In this document: one piece after another, positions 17,583 to 25,445 of the stretch
Numbering within the stretch: position 1 is the first letter of the stretch
Layout of the letters: every line of letters begins with the position of its first letter
Assembly (NCBI GenBank): GCA_947361225.1
Contig: CANAIK010000004.1
Coordinates: forward strand, 1 to 56,260
Reading direction: 5' to 3'
Length of the DNA: 56,260 nt
DNA from: an uncultured bacterium
GTDB lineage: Bacteria; Cyanobacteriota; Vampirovibrionia; Gastranaerophilales; Gastranaerophilaceae
Position numbers and translations under genes: made by a program
The notes under the pieces: model-generated
The model's input: only the letters and a program-made list of their open reading frames with translations
The model's database searches: none
Told to the model about the DNA's origin: nothing

Positions 17583-19141
17583 TGGCTCAAGAAGCTTGGA
17601 AACCTTCACATAATCCTTGGATTACCTGTATTCCTTTAATGGTTGCGGCATTTATGTTTGTTTTGGACGAAACCATTGCAAACGTTGCCCTTCCTTATAT
17701 GGCGGGTTCTTTTTCCGTCTCAAGACAAGAAAGCACTTGGGTTTTAACGAGTTATTTAATTGCGTCGGGGATTGCAATTCCTTCTGTTGATTTTTTTAGT
17801 AAATTAATGGGAAGAAAAAACTTTTTTATAGCAGGGATAATTTTATTTACAGTTTCCTCACTATTGTGCGGATTAGCAAACAGTCTTCCAATGATGGTTA
17901 TTACAAGAATTCTTCAAGGATTCGGGGGCGGGGTTTTATTGCCCTTGGCTCAGGCAATTAACCTTGAACTTTTTCCTGTTGAAAAAAGAGCTCAATCAAT
18001 GGCGTTATTTGGTCTTGTTGTTGTAATTGCGCCAATTATAGGACCTGTTTTAGGGGGCTGGATTACAACAAATTGGTCCTGGCCGTTTATTTATTTTATT
18101 AACATTCCAATAGGAATTCTGGCTGTTTATTTAGCCAAAGAATACATTGAAGACCCGCCGTATGCAAGAAAACAAGAGAATGTAAAAATTGATTCGATTG
18201 GTTTTTTTGCACTTATCGGTTGGTTAAGCTGCATGCAAATCGTTCTTGATAAAGGTAACGACGCTGATTGGTTCGGGTCTAATTGGGTTTGTTGGATGAC
18301 TTTTTTTGCAGTTGTTTTTGCCCTTTGGTTTTTTTATATCCAGGCAACCAAAAAAAACTCTCTTATTGACCTCAAAGTTTTTCAAGACGCCAATTTTTCA
18401 ATTGGAACATTGGTCCAAATTGTAATGCAAGGGGTTTTGCTTGCGTCTTTAGCGATTCTTCCTCAATTTTTGCAGGGTTTAATGGGCTACGACGCTTATT
18501 TATCAGGGCTTGCTATGATGCCAAGGGGAATTGGAGCGCTTTTAACGGTAATTTTCATTGGGACAATAGGATCAAAAATTGATAATAAAATTTTAGTAAT
18601 TACGGGATTATCTTTGTTAAGTATTGCAGGGTTTATGCTGTGCGAGCTCAATTTGCAAATTTCGACCTTAAATATTGCAATTCCTAATTTTATTATGGGA
18701 ATAGGTATGGCAATGAGCATGATCCCAATTATTACACTATCCACCATAACCTTAAAAAACGAACAAATGACAAATGCCTCAGGAGTGCAGAATTTGCTTA
18801 AGAATCTTGGCGGGGCAATAGGAACTTCGATTGTTACAACATTAATTTCAAGACGAGCACAAGCACATCAAAATTCTTTGGTTGAGAATTTATCTAATCT
18901 TAATGATAATTTTTTAGAAAGATTACAAAGCTACACAGGTGCGTTTATGAATCAAACTGACCCAATCGGAGCTCAGCACATGGCGCAGAATCTGTTGTAC
19001 AATCAAATGCTCCAACAAGCCAATATGGGTGCTTTTCGAGATACCTTTGAAATTTGTGCGCTTGCGTGTTTAGTTATTATTCCTTTAGTTTTCTTTATTA
19101 AAGGAATTAAAAAAGTTAAAAAAACTCAAAAAACTTCATAA
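17582..19141 (+). CDS. emrB: EmrB-like DHA2-family MFS multidrug transporter
   Basis: 519-residue, 14-TM proton-coupled antiporter. Motifs: LDETIANVALPYMAGSF (TM1, motif D1 LDxTIVNVALP), STWVLTSYLIASG, the loop 2-3 motif GRKNFF, RILQGFGGGVLLPL, and motif C GPVLGGW in TM5. With the EmrA-like adaptor and the divergent TolC channel it forms a complete drug-efflux pump. It ends just before a terminator. Confidence 0.92.
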   Translation: MAQEAWKPSHNPWITCIPLMVAAFMFVLDETIANVALPYMAGSFSVSRQESTWVLTSYLIASGIAIPSVDFFSKLMGRKNFFIAGIILFTVSSLLCGLANSLPMMVITRILQGFGGGVLLPLAQAINLELFPVEKRAQSMALFGLVVVIAPIIGPVLGGWITTNWSWPFIYFINIPIGILAVYLAKEYIEDPPYARKQENVKIDSIGFFALIGWLSCMQIVLDKGNDADWFGSNWVCWMTFFAVVFALWFFYIQATKKNSLIDLKVFQDANFSIGTLVQIVMQGVLLASLAILPQFLQGLMGYDAYLSGLAMMPRGIGALLTVIFIGTIGSKIDNKILVITGLSLLSIAGFMLCELNLQISTLNIAIPNFIMGIGMAMSMIPIITLSTITLKNEQMTNASGVQNLLKNLGGAIGTSIVTTLISRRAQAHQNSLVENLSNLNDNFLERLQSYTGAFMNQTDPIGAQHMAQNLLYNQMLQQANMGAFRDTFEICALACLVIIPLVFFIKGIKKVKKTQKTS

Positions 19142-19155
19142 TTAAACTCAACCAG

Positions 19156-19182
19156 GGAGCTTTTTTAGCTAAAAAAGCTCCT
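19156..19182 (+). terminator. Intrinsic terminator of the emrAB operon
   Basis: Eleven-base stem ggagctttttt/aaaaaagctcc with loop agct, followed by a T/C-rich run. It lies just after the emrB stop and before the convergent recR stop. Confidence 0.8.
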
Positions 19183-19187
19183 TTCCT

Positions 19188-19787
19188 TTATTCTATTTCA
19201 ACTCTTCCTTCAAGTGCTTTAGTTAGAGTCATTTCATCGACATATTCAAGTTCCGATCCCATTGGAAGACCGAATGCAATTCTTGTAATTCTAATTCTAA
19301 ACGGTTTTAGGAGTTTATTTAAATATAAACTCGTAGCCTCCCCTTCAACAGAAGGATTGAGTGCAAGAATCACTTCTTTAATATCTTCGTTTGTTATTCG
19401 ATAAAGCAATTCTTTAATTCTAATATCCTCAGGTCCGATTCCGTCTATCGGGGAAATTAATCCTTGCAAGACGTGATAAACCCCTTGATATTCGTTTGTT
19501 TTTTCTATCGCCATTAAGTCTTTTGTTTCAGCGACAACACAAATTAACCCTTTGTTTCTTTGATTGTCCGAACAAATTTCACAAGGATTCGAACAGCTCA
19601 TATTAAAACAAGTTTCACAATATGAAATTTTCGTCTTAGCCTCTAATAGCGCATTGGAAAAATTCGCTACTTCGTTTTCACTCATTTTAACAATATACAA
19701 AGCTAATCGGGCTGCGGTTTTTGGTCCGATTGAAGGAAGTTTTTGGAAACATTCTATTAATCTTGCTAAGGGTTTTGTATATTCCAT
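19188..19787 (-). CDS. recR: Recombination mediator protein RecR
   Basis: 199 residues, normal length, acting in RecFOR gap repair. N-terminal helix-hairpin-helix (LPSIGPKTAARLALYI), four-Cys zinc finger (CETCFNMSCSNPCEIC), then the TOPRIM domain (ICVVAETKDLMAIEKT) and a C-terminal ATP-site-like segment (IRITRIAFGLPMGSELEYVDE, key part GLPMGSELEYVD). It overlaps ybaB by one base, the classical ybaB-recR pair. Confidence 0.95.
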   Translation of the reverse strand: MEYTKPLARLIECFQKLPSIGPKTAARLALYIVKMSENEVANFSNALLEAKTKISYCETCFNMSCSNPCEICSDNQRNKGLICVVAETKDLMAIEKTNEYQGVYHVLQGLISPIDGIGPEDIRIKELLYRITNEDIKEVILALNPSVEGEATSLYLNKLLKPFRIRITRIAFGLPMGSELEYVDEMTLTKALEGRVEIE

Positions 19788-20122
19788 TAAAACAGCCCTG
19801 GAATTGAAATTCCACCTGTTATTGATTTCATTTTTTCTTCCATTTGAGCAGTTGCTTTAGTGGTTGCTTCACTTAGGGCCTGGTTTAATAAATCTTCTAA
19901 CATTTCAATTGTATCGTCATCAACGCTTTGCGGATTTTCTGGGTTAATTGCCTCTTTTTTAAGTTTAATTGATTTAAATTTTCCTTGACCGTTTAAAACC
20001 ACTTCAACAGCGCCATTTCCGGCATTTGCTTTAATTTCTGTATTCTCAAGTTCAGTTTGTGTTTCTTTAAATTTTTTCTGCATTTTTTGAGCTTGTTGCA
20101 TAACCTGCATCATATTCATCAT
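19787..20122 (-). CDS. ybaB: YbaB/EbfC family nucleoid-associated protein
   Basis: 111 residues. It has the N-terminal coiled helix MMQVMQQAQKMQKKFKETQ, a middle GNGAVEVVLNGQGKFKSIKL sheet, then PENPQSVDDDTIEMLEDLL and a C-terminal helix. The protein binds DNA as a dimer. Shine-Dalgarno AGGGG precedes the ATG. First gene of ybaB-recR. Its TATAAT overlaps the -10 of the divergent metzincin gene. Confidence 0.93.
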   Translation of the reverse strand: MMNMMQVMQQAQKMQKKFKETQTELENTEIKANAGNGAVEVVLNGQGKFKSIKLKKEAINPENPQSVDDDTIEMLEDLLNQALSEATTKATAQMEEKMKSITGGISIPGLF

Positions 20123-20165
20123 AATTATTATCCCCTAAATCTCTATTAATAACTACATTATATGA

Positions 20166-20171
20166 TATAAT
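20166..20171 (+). promoter_or_regulatory. -10 box placed for a leaderless transcript of the metzincin gene
   Basis: Extended -10 TGaTATAAT, then eight bases, then ATG 20180, with no Shine-Dalgarno. The same AT-rich patch carries the opposed TATAAT for ybaB. Confidence 0.55.
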
Positions 20172-20179
20172 ATTTTTAT

Positions 20180-20953
20180 ATGCAAATGACTTATTTACAA
20201 GATTGTCTAAGACAAGGAAAACTAGCCAGATGGGCTGATAATTTAATGCCTTTAAGTGTTTTTATCGGGAATTTTTCCTGGTATAAATCAAAAGGACAGC
20301 TGGACGAATACAAATACACCCAAATGATAATAGACGGGTTCAATTTATGGGAGAATTTATCAGGAGGACTTGTTTCCTTTACAAGAACAACGAATTTGTA
20401 CGATTCTCAAATTAATGTCAGCTGGAAAAGGGTTGATAGAAAATCCTTAGGGTCTTGCAGTTTTTGTTTTGATAAATTATCAAGATATTATTCGGCCGAA
20501 GTTTCAATCGGATTGTCAGACGGGATAATTCATCAAAAATATATGGATGAAAACGAAGTTTTCCACACAATTATCCACGAAATTGGTCATTCGGTCGGTT
20601 TGGGACATTCAAAAACCAAAGGGGATATTATGTATGTGCCCCACGAATACGGGGTTGTAAATATTTCAAAAAATGACCTTGAAACACTAAAGTGGCTCTA
20701 TAAATTCCCTGTTGGAAAAACCCAGGAGGAAATTCTAGCGCAATATTCCAAATACAAAGCAAAAAATATCGATGATCTGGTTCTAAAAATAAAAGCGGAG
20801 GATTCAAGGTCCGATTTTGAAAAAACCAAAGACGAACTTATTAATACAATGGAAAGCAAAGATTTATTAGTCGAGAATGAGAATATCGGGGATTTGAAGA
20901 AATATTTAATGCAGCTTAACAACATTAAAGTTAACTACAAACCGAAAAGATAG
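20180..20953 (+). CDS. Matrixin-like (M10-type) zinc metalloprotease without signal peptide
   Basis: 257 residues. Zinc motif HEIGHSVGLGH gives H133, E134, H137 and H143, followed by a candidate Met-turn (DIMY, M151), so this is a metzincin. The sheet before it (VSFTRTTNLYDSQINVSWKRVD) fits the M10 fold. There is no signal peptide and no visible prodomain cysteine switch. The protein starts straight in the catalytic domain (RWADNLMPLSVFI) and ends in a Lys/Glu-rich helical tail (about 190-257). Its site of action is therefore unclear: cytoplasmic, or exported by a route not visible here. Apparently monocistronic. Confidence 0.8.
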   Translation: MQMTYLQDCLRQGKLARWADNLMPLSVFIGNFSWYKSKGQLDEYKYTQMIIDGFNLWENLSGGLVSFTRTTNLYDSQINVSWKRVDRKSLGSCSFCFDKLSRYYSAEVSIGLSDGIIHQKYMDENEVFHTIIHEIGHSVGLGHSKTKGDIMYVPHEYGVVNISKNDLETLKWLYKFPVGKTQEEILAQYSKYKAKNIDDLVLKIKAEDSRSDFEKTKDELINTMESKDLLVENENIGDLKKYLMQLNNIKVNYKPKR

Positions 20954-21104
20954 CCGATTCGACTAATTTAAGAAGGCTAAATCTCTTTTATAATACAATT
21001 AGTTATGTTAAATTTTGTAAAAAATAAAAGGAATTCTCTAAAGTTTGTTTTCTTTGTACCGAATTAACAATTATAAGGTTAATAAAGAAAAAAGCGAGGT
21101 TTTT

Positions 21105-21260
21105 ATGCTTGAAATGATAAGTTTAGTATTTTTTGGTCTTGTTGTTTACACTTTTTTAGTGATAATTCCTACTGTGGTTGAAAAAATGACTTCCGAGGAA
21201 TTTAGAAATGCGTATTTTTCACACCTCTCCTCTATTCACGTAAATTCTTTTGGCAAATAA
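21105..21260 (+). CDS. Small single-TM protein, unknown function
   Basis: 51 residues from ATG 21105, chosen because GCGAGG lies upstream at good spacing. The frame is open 20 codons further, but no ribosome-binding site supports that. One TM helix (about 4-25, MISLVFFGLVVYTFLVIIP) precedes a short polar tail. TATAAT at about 20987-20992 could be its promoter, giving a long leader. It is closed by the terminator at 21273. Confidence 0.55.
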   Translation: MLEMISLVFFGLVVYTFLVIIPTVVEKMTSEEFRNAYFSHLSSIHVNSFGK

Positions 21261-21272
21261 CAACTAAAAGAC

Positions 21273-21300
21273 GCCCTAAAAGTTATTTTTAGGGCTTTTT
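21273..21300. terminator. Intrinsic terminator
   Basis: Nine-base stem gccctaaaa/ttttagggc with a five-base loop, then a run of six T residues. It ends the 21105 gene and lies within the 3' end of the convergent prfB. Confidence 0.8.
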
Positions 21301-22375
21301 TCTTAAAAAACTTTCAATAAAAATATCAATATTTCCATCTAAGACCGATTCGACATTGGAAGTTTCAGTGTTTGTCCTATGATCTTTAACCATTTTATAA
21401 GGATGGAGAACATAACTTCGAATTTGGGATCCAAAGTTAACATCCATTACTTGACCCTTTAGTTCGCTCATTTTTTTATCGTGTTCAAGTTGTTTTAACA
21501 TTAAAAGCTTGGAAGCCAGCATTTGAAGGGCTGTTTCTTTGTTTTGGAGCTGGGATCGTTGTTGCTGGCACTTTACAACAAGTCCTGTGGGAATATGTTT
21601 TATTCGAACCGCTGTTTCAACCTTATTAACATTCTGACCGCCTGCGCCTCCGGATCTCATTGTATCGACCTCGATTTCTTCGGGTCTAATTTCAATTTTG
21701 GATTCAATATTATCGACAATGGGTGAAACTTCTAAAGACGCAAAACTCGTTTGTCTTTTGCCATTAGCGTTAAAAGGGGAAATTCGAACTAATCTATGGA
21801 CGCCACGTTCTGCTTTTATATAACCATAAGCGTATTTTCCTGCAACTTTAATCGTTGCCGACTTTATCCCTGCTTCGTCGCCTTCTGATTTATCCAATAA
21901 TTCGACTTCATAATTCTTAATTTGAGCGTATCTTAGATACATTCGAAACAAAATATCCGCCCAATCTTGAGCGTCTGTTCCTCCGGCGCCTGCTGTAATT
22001 GTAAGAATAGCGTCCGAGGAATCATATTCTTTGGATAACATAAACTCTAAATCGAATTTATCTAATTCTTTTTCCAATTCTTCTAAATTCGACAAGGATT
22101 CAACAATTAAACCTTCGTCTTCTAATTCAAGTGCAACTACAGCATCGTTTAAGGAATTTTTCCAACAAGCAAGGTTATCAAGTTTTTGTTTAATATCTTT
22201 TTGTTCTTTTAAGAGCCTGTTTGCCTCTTTTTGATTGGACCAAGTTGATTCTTTTTTTAATTCAAGCTCAAGTTTGGATAAATTATTATCAAGTTTATCT
22301 TTGTCAAAGACACCTTTCTATTGAGCTGTAATGTTCTTGTAATGAGTTAATTTTTTGTTTAAGTTCGTCTATCAT
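21289..22375 (-). CDS. prfB: Peptide chain release factor 2, with programmed +1 frameshift
   Basis: Release factor for UGA/UAA, about 361 residues after frameshifting. Translation starts at ATG 22375 and reads 23 codons to an in-frame TGA at 22306-22304. The site reads AGGTGTCTTTGAC, with an internal Shine-Dalgarno-like AGG and the slippery CTT-TGA-C, exactly the classical autoregulatory prfB site. After a +1 shift, GAC at 22305 opens a frame of 339 codons to 21289. In it are the codon-recognition tripeptide SPF (RISPFN) and the catalytic GGQ (GGAGGQNVN). A simple ORF caller would start this gene at an internal Met and lose the first quarter. TAGAAT lies six bases before the start. Confidence 0.95.
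22082..22087 (-). other. Placeholder within prfB: coiled-coil N-terminal domain recovered only by frameshifting
   Basis: Between the frameshift site (22305) and the first downstream Met (22095) the shifted frame encodes an acidic coiled coil (e.g. [16 protein letters not shown]), as expected for RF2 domain 1. This confirms that the frame continues upstream of the internal Met. The interval marked is only a point in that stretch. Confidence 0.5.
22299..22315 (-). promoter_or_regulatory. Programmed +1 ribosomal frameshift site in prfB
   Basis: An AGG-containing element three bases before CTT, followed by TGA and C, in codon register with the prfB start. Low RF2 favours slippage, which restores RF2 synthesis. 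Confidence 0.92.
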
Positions 22376-22381
22376 AAAATT

Positions 22382-22387
22382 ATTCTA
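22382..22387 (-). promoter_or_regulatory. -10 box placed for a leaderless prfB transcript
   Basis: Extended -10 TGgTAGAAT, six bases, then ATG 22375, with no Shine-Dalgarno. Confidence 0.55.
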
Positions 22388-22440
22388 CCAAAAAAATTTT
22401 TATAGTAGAATATATTTAGTAAATATAAGGGTTTTTAATA

Positions 22441-22968
22441 ATGGAAGAAAAGATTAAAAAAATTAGAAGTATGATTCGAGACGTTCCGGATTTTCCCAAA
22501 AAAGGAATTCTGTTTAAAGACATAACAACCGCACTTTTAGACGCACAAACACTAAAACTCAGCGTTGATTGTATTTATGATGTTTTTAAAGACAAAAAAA
22601 TCGATTATATCGCAGGGATTGAATCCCGTGGGTTTATTTACGGGATGCCCCTCGCTTATAAGTTTAACTGCGGGTTTGTTCCGATAAGAAAACCAAACAA
22701 GCTCCCCTGTGAGGTAATTAGCGAAGAATATGACCTTGAATACGGGAAAGATAGAATTGAAATTCATAAAGATGCACTTAAAAAAACAGATAGAATCCTA
22801 ATTGTGGACGATTTATTAGCAACAGGAGGAACAGCGCTCGCTGCAATTAATTTAATTAAAAAAGTTGCAAATCCGGTTGGAATTTCTTTTGTTATCGAAC
22901 TTGAGAATTTAGGCGGAAGACAAAAACTCCCACAGGACGTTGAAGTTTTTTCATTGGTTAAATATTAA
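22441..22968 (+). CDS. apt: Adenine phosphoribosyltransferase
   Basis: 175 residues. It salvages adenine with PRPP to AMP. Motifs: IRDVPDFPKKGILFKDITT at the N terminus, GIESRGFIYG, VPIRKPNKLP, and the PRPP loop RILIVDDLLATGGTA. It has Shine-Dalgarno AAGGG and a TAGAAT box upstream. The VIT-domain gene begins 20 bases after its stop, so it probably heads the transcript that also carries the exosortase pair. No functional link to them is apparent. Confidence 0.95.
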   Translation: MEEKIKKIRSMIRDVPDFPKKGILFKDITTALLDAQTLKLSVDCIYDVFKDKKIDYIAGIESRGFIYGMPLAYKFNCGFVPIRKPNKLPCEVISEEYDLEYGKDRIEIHKDALKKTDRILIVDDLLATGGTALAAINLIKKVANPVGISFVIELENLGGRQKLPQDVEVFSLVKY

Positions 22969-22988
22969 TTTATAAGGATTCAGACATT

Positions 22989-25445
22989 TTGGATAAACTA
23001 AAAAAATTTTTGAATATTTTTTCCTATGTTTTTAACGCAATTTATCTGTTTTTATGCTTTCCTTTTGCCCTTTCTTTATTTGAAATGCAAAATACGGCTT
23101 TTAATTTAATGGCTCCTTTAGGTTTGGTTTTTTTATTGCCCTTGGGGTTTTTCCTTCTGGTTTCTTTTAAAAAAACAAGAGTGCAATCCCTTAAGTTCTT
23201 TTTTGGAGTAGAAATTCCACTTTTGTTTCTATCTTTATTTAGAATAATTTTTCTAAGGGAACTTACTTTTTTCTATATTTTCTTGCTTATAAGTATTATT
23301 CTTACAATTGCTCTTTTTTCGATTAATCTTTTTAATAATAAAAAATTCGAGAAAATTAGCGTTTATATATATGAAATCCCAGTTATTCTATGCGCTTATT
23401 TTTCAATTCTGGCGCTATTTTTCATTATTCCCTTATTAATTCTTTTAATAAAATCCTTATTAACTATAAATTATTTTAATTTAATTGCTCAATTTATGGA
23501 ATTTTTAGTTTCGATAGATTTTTCCGAAATTATCGGAGCTATTTATCTTATCCTTCTATTAATTTTCTTTCTATTAGTTACAGCACTTTTTTTCCTAAGT
23601 CCCATTACAAGTGTTATTGTTTATTGGAAACAATTTATTAGCGAATATAAAAAAACTAACAATAAGAAAAACTGCATTATTTTTGCTTTTATTTATATTG
23701 TCTTTTTCTTCCTAAGTTCGATTTATATTCCGGATTCCAGTTTTGATAAGGATTATAAAGCGCTTTTGAGTGCAAAAAACTATAATGAACTAAAAAAAGT
23801 GCAAATTAGTCCTATTAAAGAATTTTTCATTAAAAAAGCCTATTTAAACAACTACTTAGCCTCTCAAAGATTCGTTTTTGATGAGAATTCGGATTTTGTT
23901 GAATTTTTATTCGAAGAAGCTTTCGATTATAAACAAATAGGAACCTTTGCCCAATTTTTATTCAACAAAATCGCCTATCCTTTCTATTATCCCGAAAGTT
24001 TTAGGAATAATAGAATTAATGATAAATTTGTCGAGTTTTTTAACGACGATATTCAGGTTTATTATAAGGATTCAATAAAAAACAGTATTGATTCAACTTT
24101 CTTTAACAAAAACACAACCGCAACCCTTTTAGACATTGATTCTAAGGATGTTTTTGTTAAGAATCGAACAATAAAAATCAACAAAACAAAAACCGATTCA
24201 ATATATAAAGTTTCTTATCTTGAAAGTTACAAGAATCGAAAAAACGACCAAAAAGAAGTTTATTATGAATTCTCATTACCTAAAAACGCAGTTATTGTGG
24301 GTTTGAGCCTTGGCGATAAATTGCAATACAAAGGGGTTATCTCTCCTAAGAATGCTGCAAGAAAAACTTACTTAGCGCAAACTCAAAGAAGACAAGACCC
24401 GGCTTTGTTAGAAAAAAATGGCCCGATTCAATACACGCTAAGGGTTTTCCCAATTCCACCCAAAAGACAAAAGCAGAATCAAAAAGTAGAATTTGAATAT
24501 CTGGTTTATTCGCTGGACGGCGTTATTCCCCTGCCCAATTTTTCTCAAGTGAGAAACGCAAATTTTAATTATTTATCAAAAGAATCAATTATTTACAATA
24601 ATTCAATAAAATTAAAGAAAAAAGACAATAAAGTTTTTGTAAAAACCGCTAAATCCTCTGGAATTAACTATCCTAGGGATAAAAAAATCGCAATTTTATT
24701 CGATAGTTCATATTCTAACAAAACAAATTGGAAGGAATTTACAAAAAACGAATTATCAATGATTGAAAAAAATAATTCGGTTGATTATTACTTTTTTAAT
24801 AAATTCCTAAGTCCAAAACTTAATTCTTTGGATAATCAAAGGAATTATTCAAAAAGCGCAAGATACGACGCTTATTGTTCTTTAGATAATGACTATGATT
24901 TATCAATAATGTTTACAACAAACAGCGTTTTTGATTATTCTAAGTTTAATCCTTGCAAAAATAACTTCCCTTTATATGTTATCCATTTAAGTAAAACTAA
25001 TTCAATTCCTCCTTATACAAAAGCAATGAGCGAATTAATTTATCGCACTAAAGGCGCAATCGGGTCAAGTTTAGAAGAAGTTTTTCTCGATAATACAATA
25101 AAACCAGATTCAGGTTCAACTGAGACTCAAGTTTTTAATTCTAAAGAAAAAATTGATTCTTTGCTACCAGATAAAAAAGAAGAAATTTTCGATATTGCAA
25201 AAAAATACAATATTGTATCTGATTATTCCTCTTTAATTTCTTTGGTTAGCGAAAATCAAAAAAAACAACTTGAACTAAACGAAAAACAAAAGGATAAATT
25301 CGACGCCGATTTATTAATCGGAAAAGAAACGGGTTTCCAGGAAAAAAGCGATATTAAAACGGTTCCTGAGCCGCAGGAGTATTTGTTTATTATTCTTCTA
25401 TTCCTGTTTACAATAATTATCACGAAGAAAAAAAGAAAATGCTAA
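22989..25445 (+). CDS. VIT/vWA-like membrane protein with C-terminal PEP-CTERM-like sorting signal (dedicated exosortase substrate)
   Basis: 818 residues from a TTG start with AAGGAT upstream. The N-terminal half has about seven TM helices (within residues 10-245). A VIT-like domain (about 385-510) follows, with YYEFSLPKNAVIVGL, KNAARKTYLAQ, RRQDPALLEKNG and RVFPIPP. Next is a vWA-like region with a MIDAS-type DSSYS (D572, S574, S576). The tail is VPEPQEYLF: PEP at 793-795, a hydrophobic helix (about 798-812) and a basic end KKKRKC, the tripartite PEP-CTERM pattern. The next gene is an exosortase overlapping by seven bases, so this protein is very probably its target. VIT-domain proteins paired one-to-one with an exosortase have been described (XrtN-type systems, from memory). 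Confidence 0.82.
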   Translation: MDKLKKFLNIFSYVFNAIYLFLCFPFALSLFEMQNTAFNLMAPLGLVFLLPLGFFLLVSFKKTRVQSLKFFFGVEIPLLFLSLFRIIFLRELTFFYIFLLISIILTIALFSINLFNNKKFEKISVYIYEIPVILCAYFSILALFFIIPLLILLIKSLLTINYFNLIAQFMEFLVSIDFSEIIGAIYLILLLIFFLLVTALFFLSPITSVIVYWKQFISEYKKTNNKKNCIIFAFIYIVFFFLSSIYIPDSSFDKDYKALLSAKNYNELKKVQISPIKEFFIKKAYLNNYLASQRFVFDENSDFVEFLFEEAFDYKQIGTFAQFLFNKIAYPFYYPESFRNNRINDKFVEFFNDDIQVYYKDSIKNSIDSTFFNKNTTATLLDIDSKDVFVKNRTIKINKTKTDSIYKVSYLESYKNRKNDQKEVYYEFSLPKNAVIVGLSLGDKLQYKGVISPKNAARKTYLAQTQRRQDPALLEKNGPIQYTLRVFPIPPKRQKQNQKVEFEYLVYSLDGVIPLPNFSQVRNANFNYLSKESIIYNNSIKLKKKDNKVFVKTAKSSGINYPRDKKIAILFDSSYSNKTNWKEFTKNELSMIEKNNSVDYYFFNKFLSPKLNSLDNQRNYSKSARYDAYCSLDNDYDLSIMFTTNSVFDYSKFNPCKNNFPLYVIHLSKTNSIPPYTKAMSELIYRTKGAIGSSLEEVFLDNTIKPDSGSTETQVFNSKEKIDSLLPDKKEEIFDIAKKYNIVSDYSSLISLVSENQKKQLELNEKQKDKFDADLLIGKETGFQEKSDIKTVPEPQEYLFIILLFLFTIIITKKKRKC

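Noticed and set aside
21005-21067. Short ATG frame of 20 codons between the metzincin gene and the 21105 gene
   Set aside because: No Shine-Dalgarno, and its distance from the upstream TATAAT (about ten bases or more) does not fit the leaderless pattern. Composition is not convincing.
22082-22087. Separate small element inside prfB (listed only as a marker for the recovered N-terminal domain)
   Set aside because: It is not an independent feature. It merely documents that the shifted frame is continuous upstream of the internal Met.
22031-22234. Plus-strand open frame of 67 codons in the N-terminal part of prfB
   Set aside because: It is the shadow of the prfB coiled-coil region, which the frameshifted minus-strand frame explains fully. 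No ribosome-binding site.
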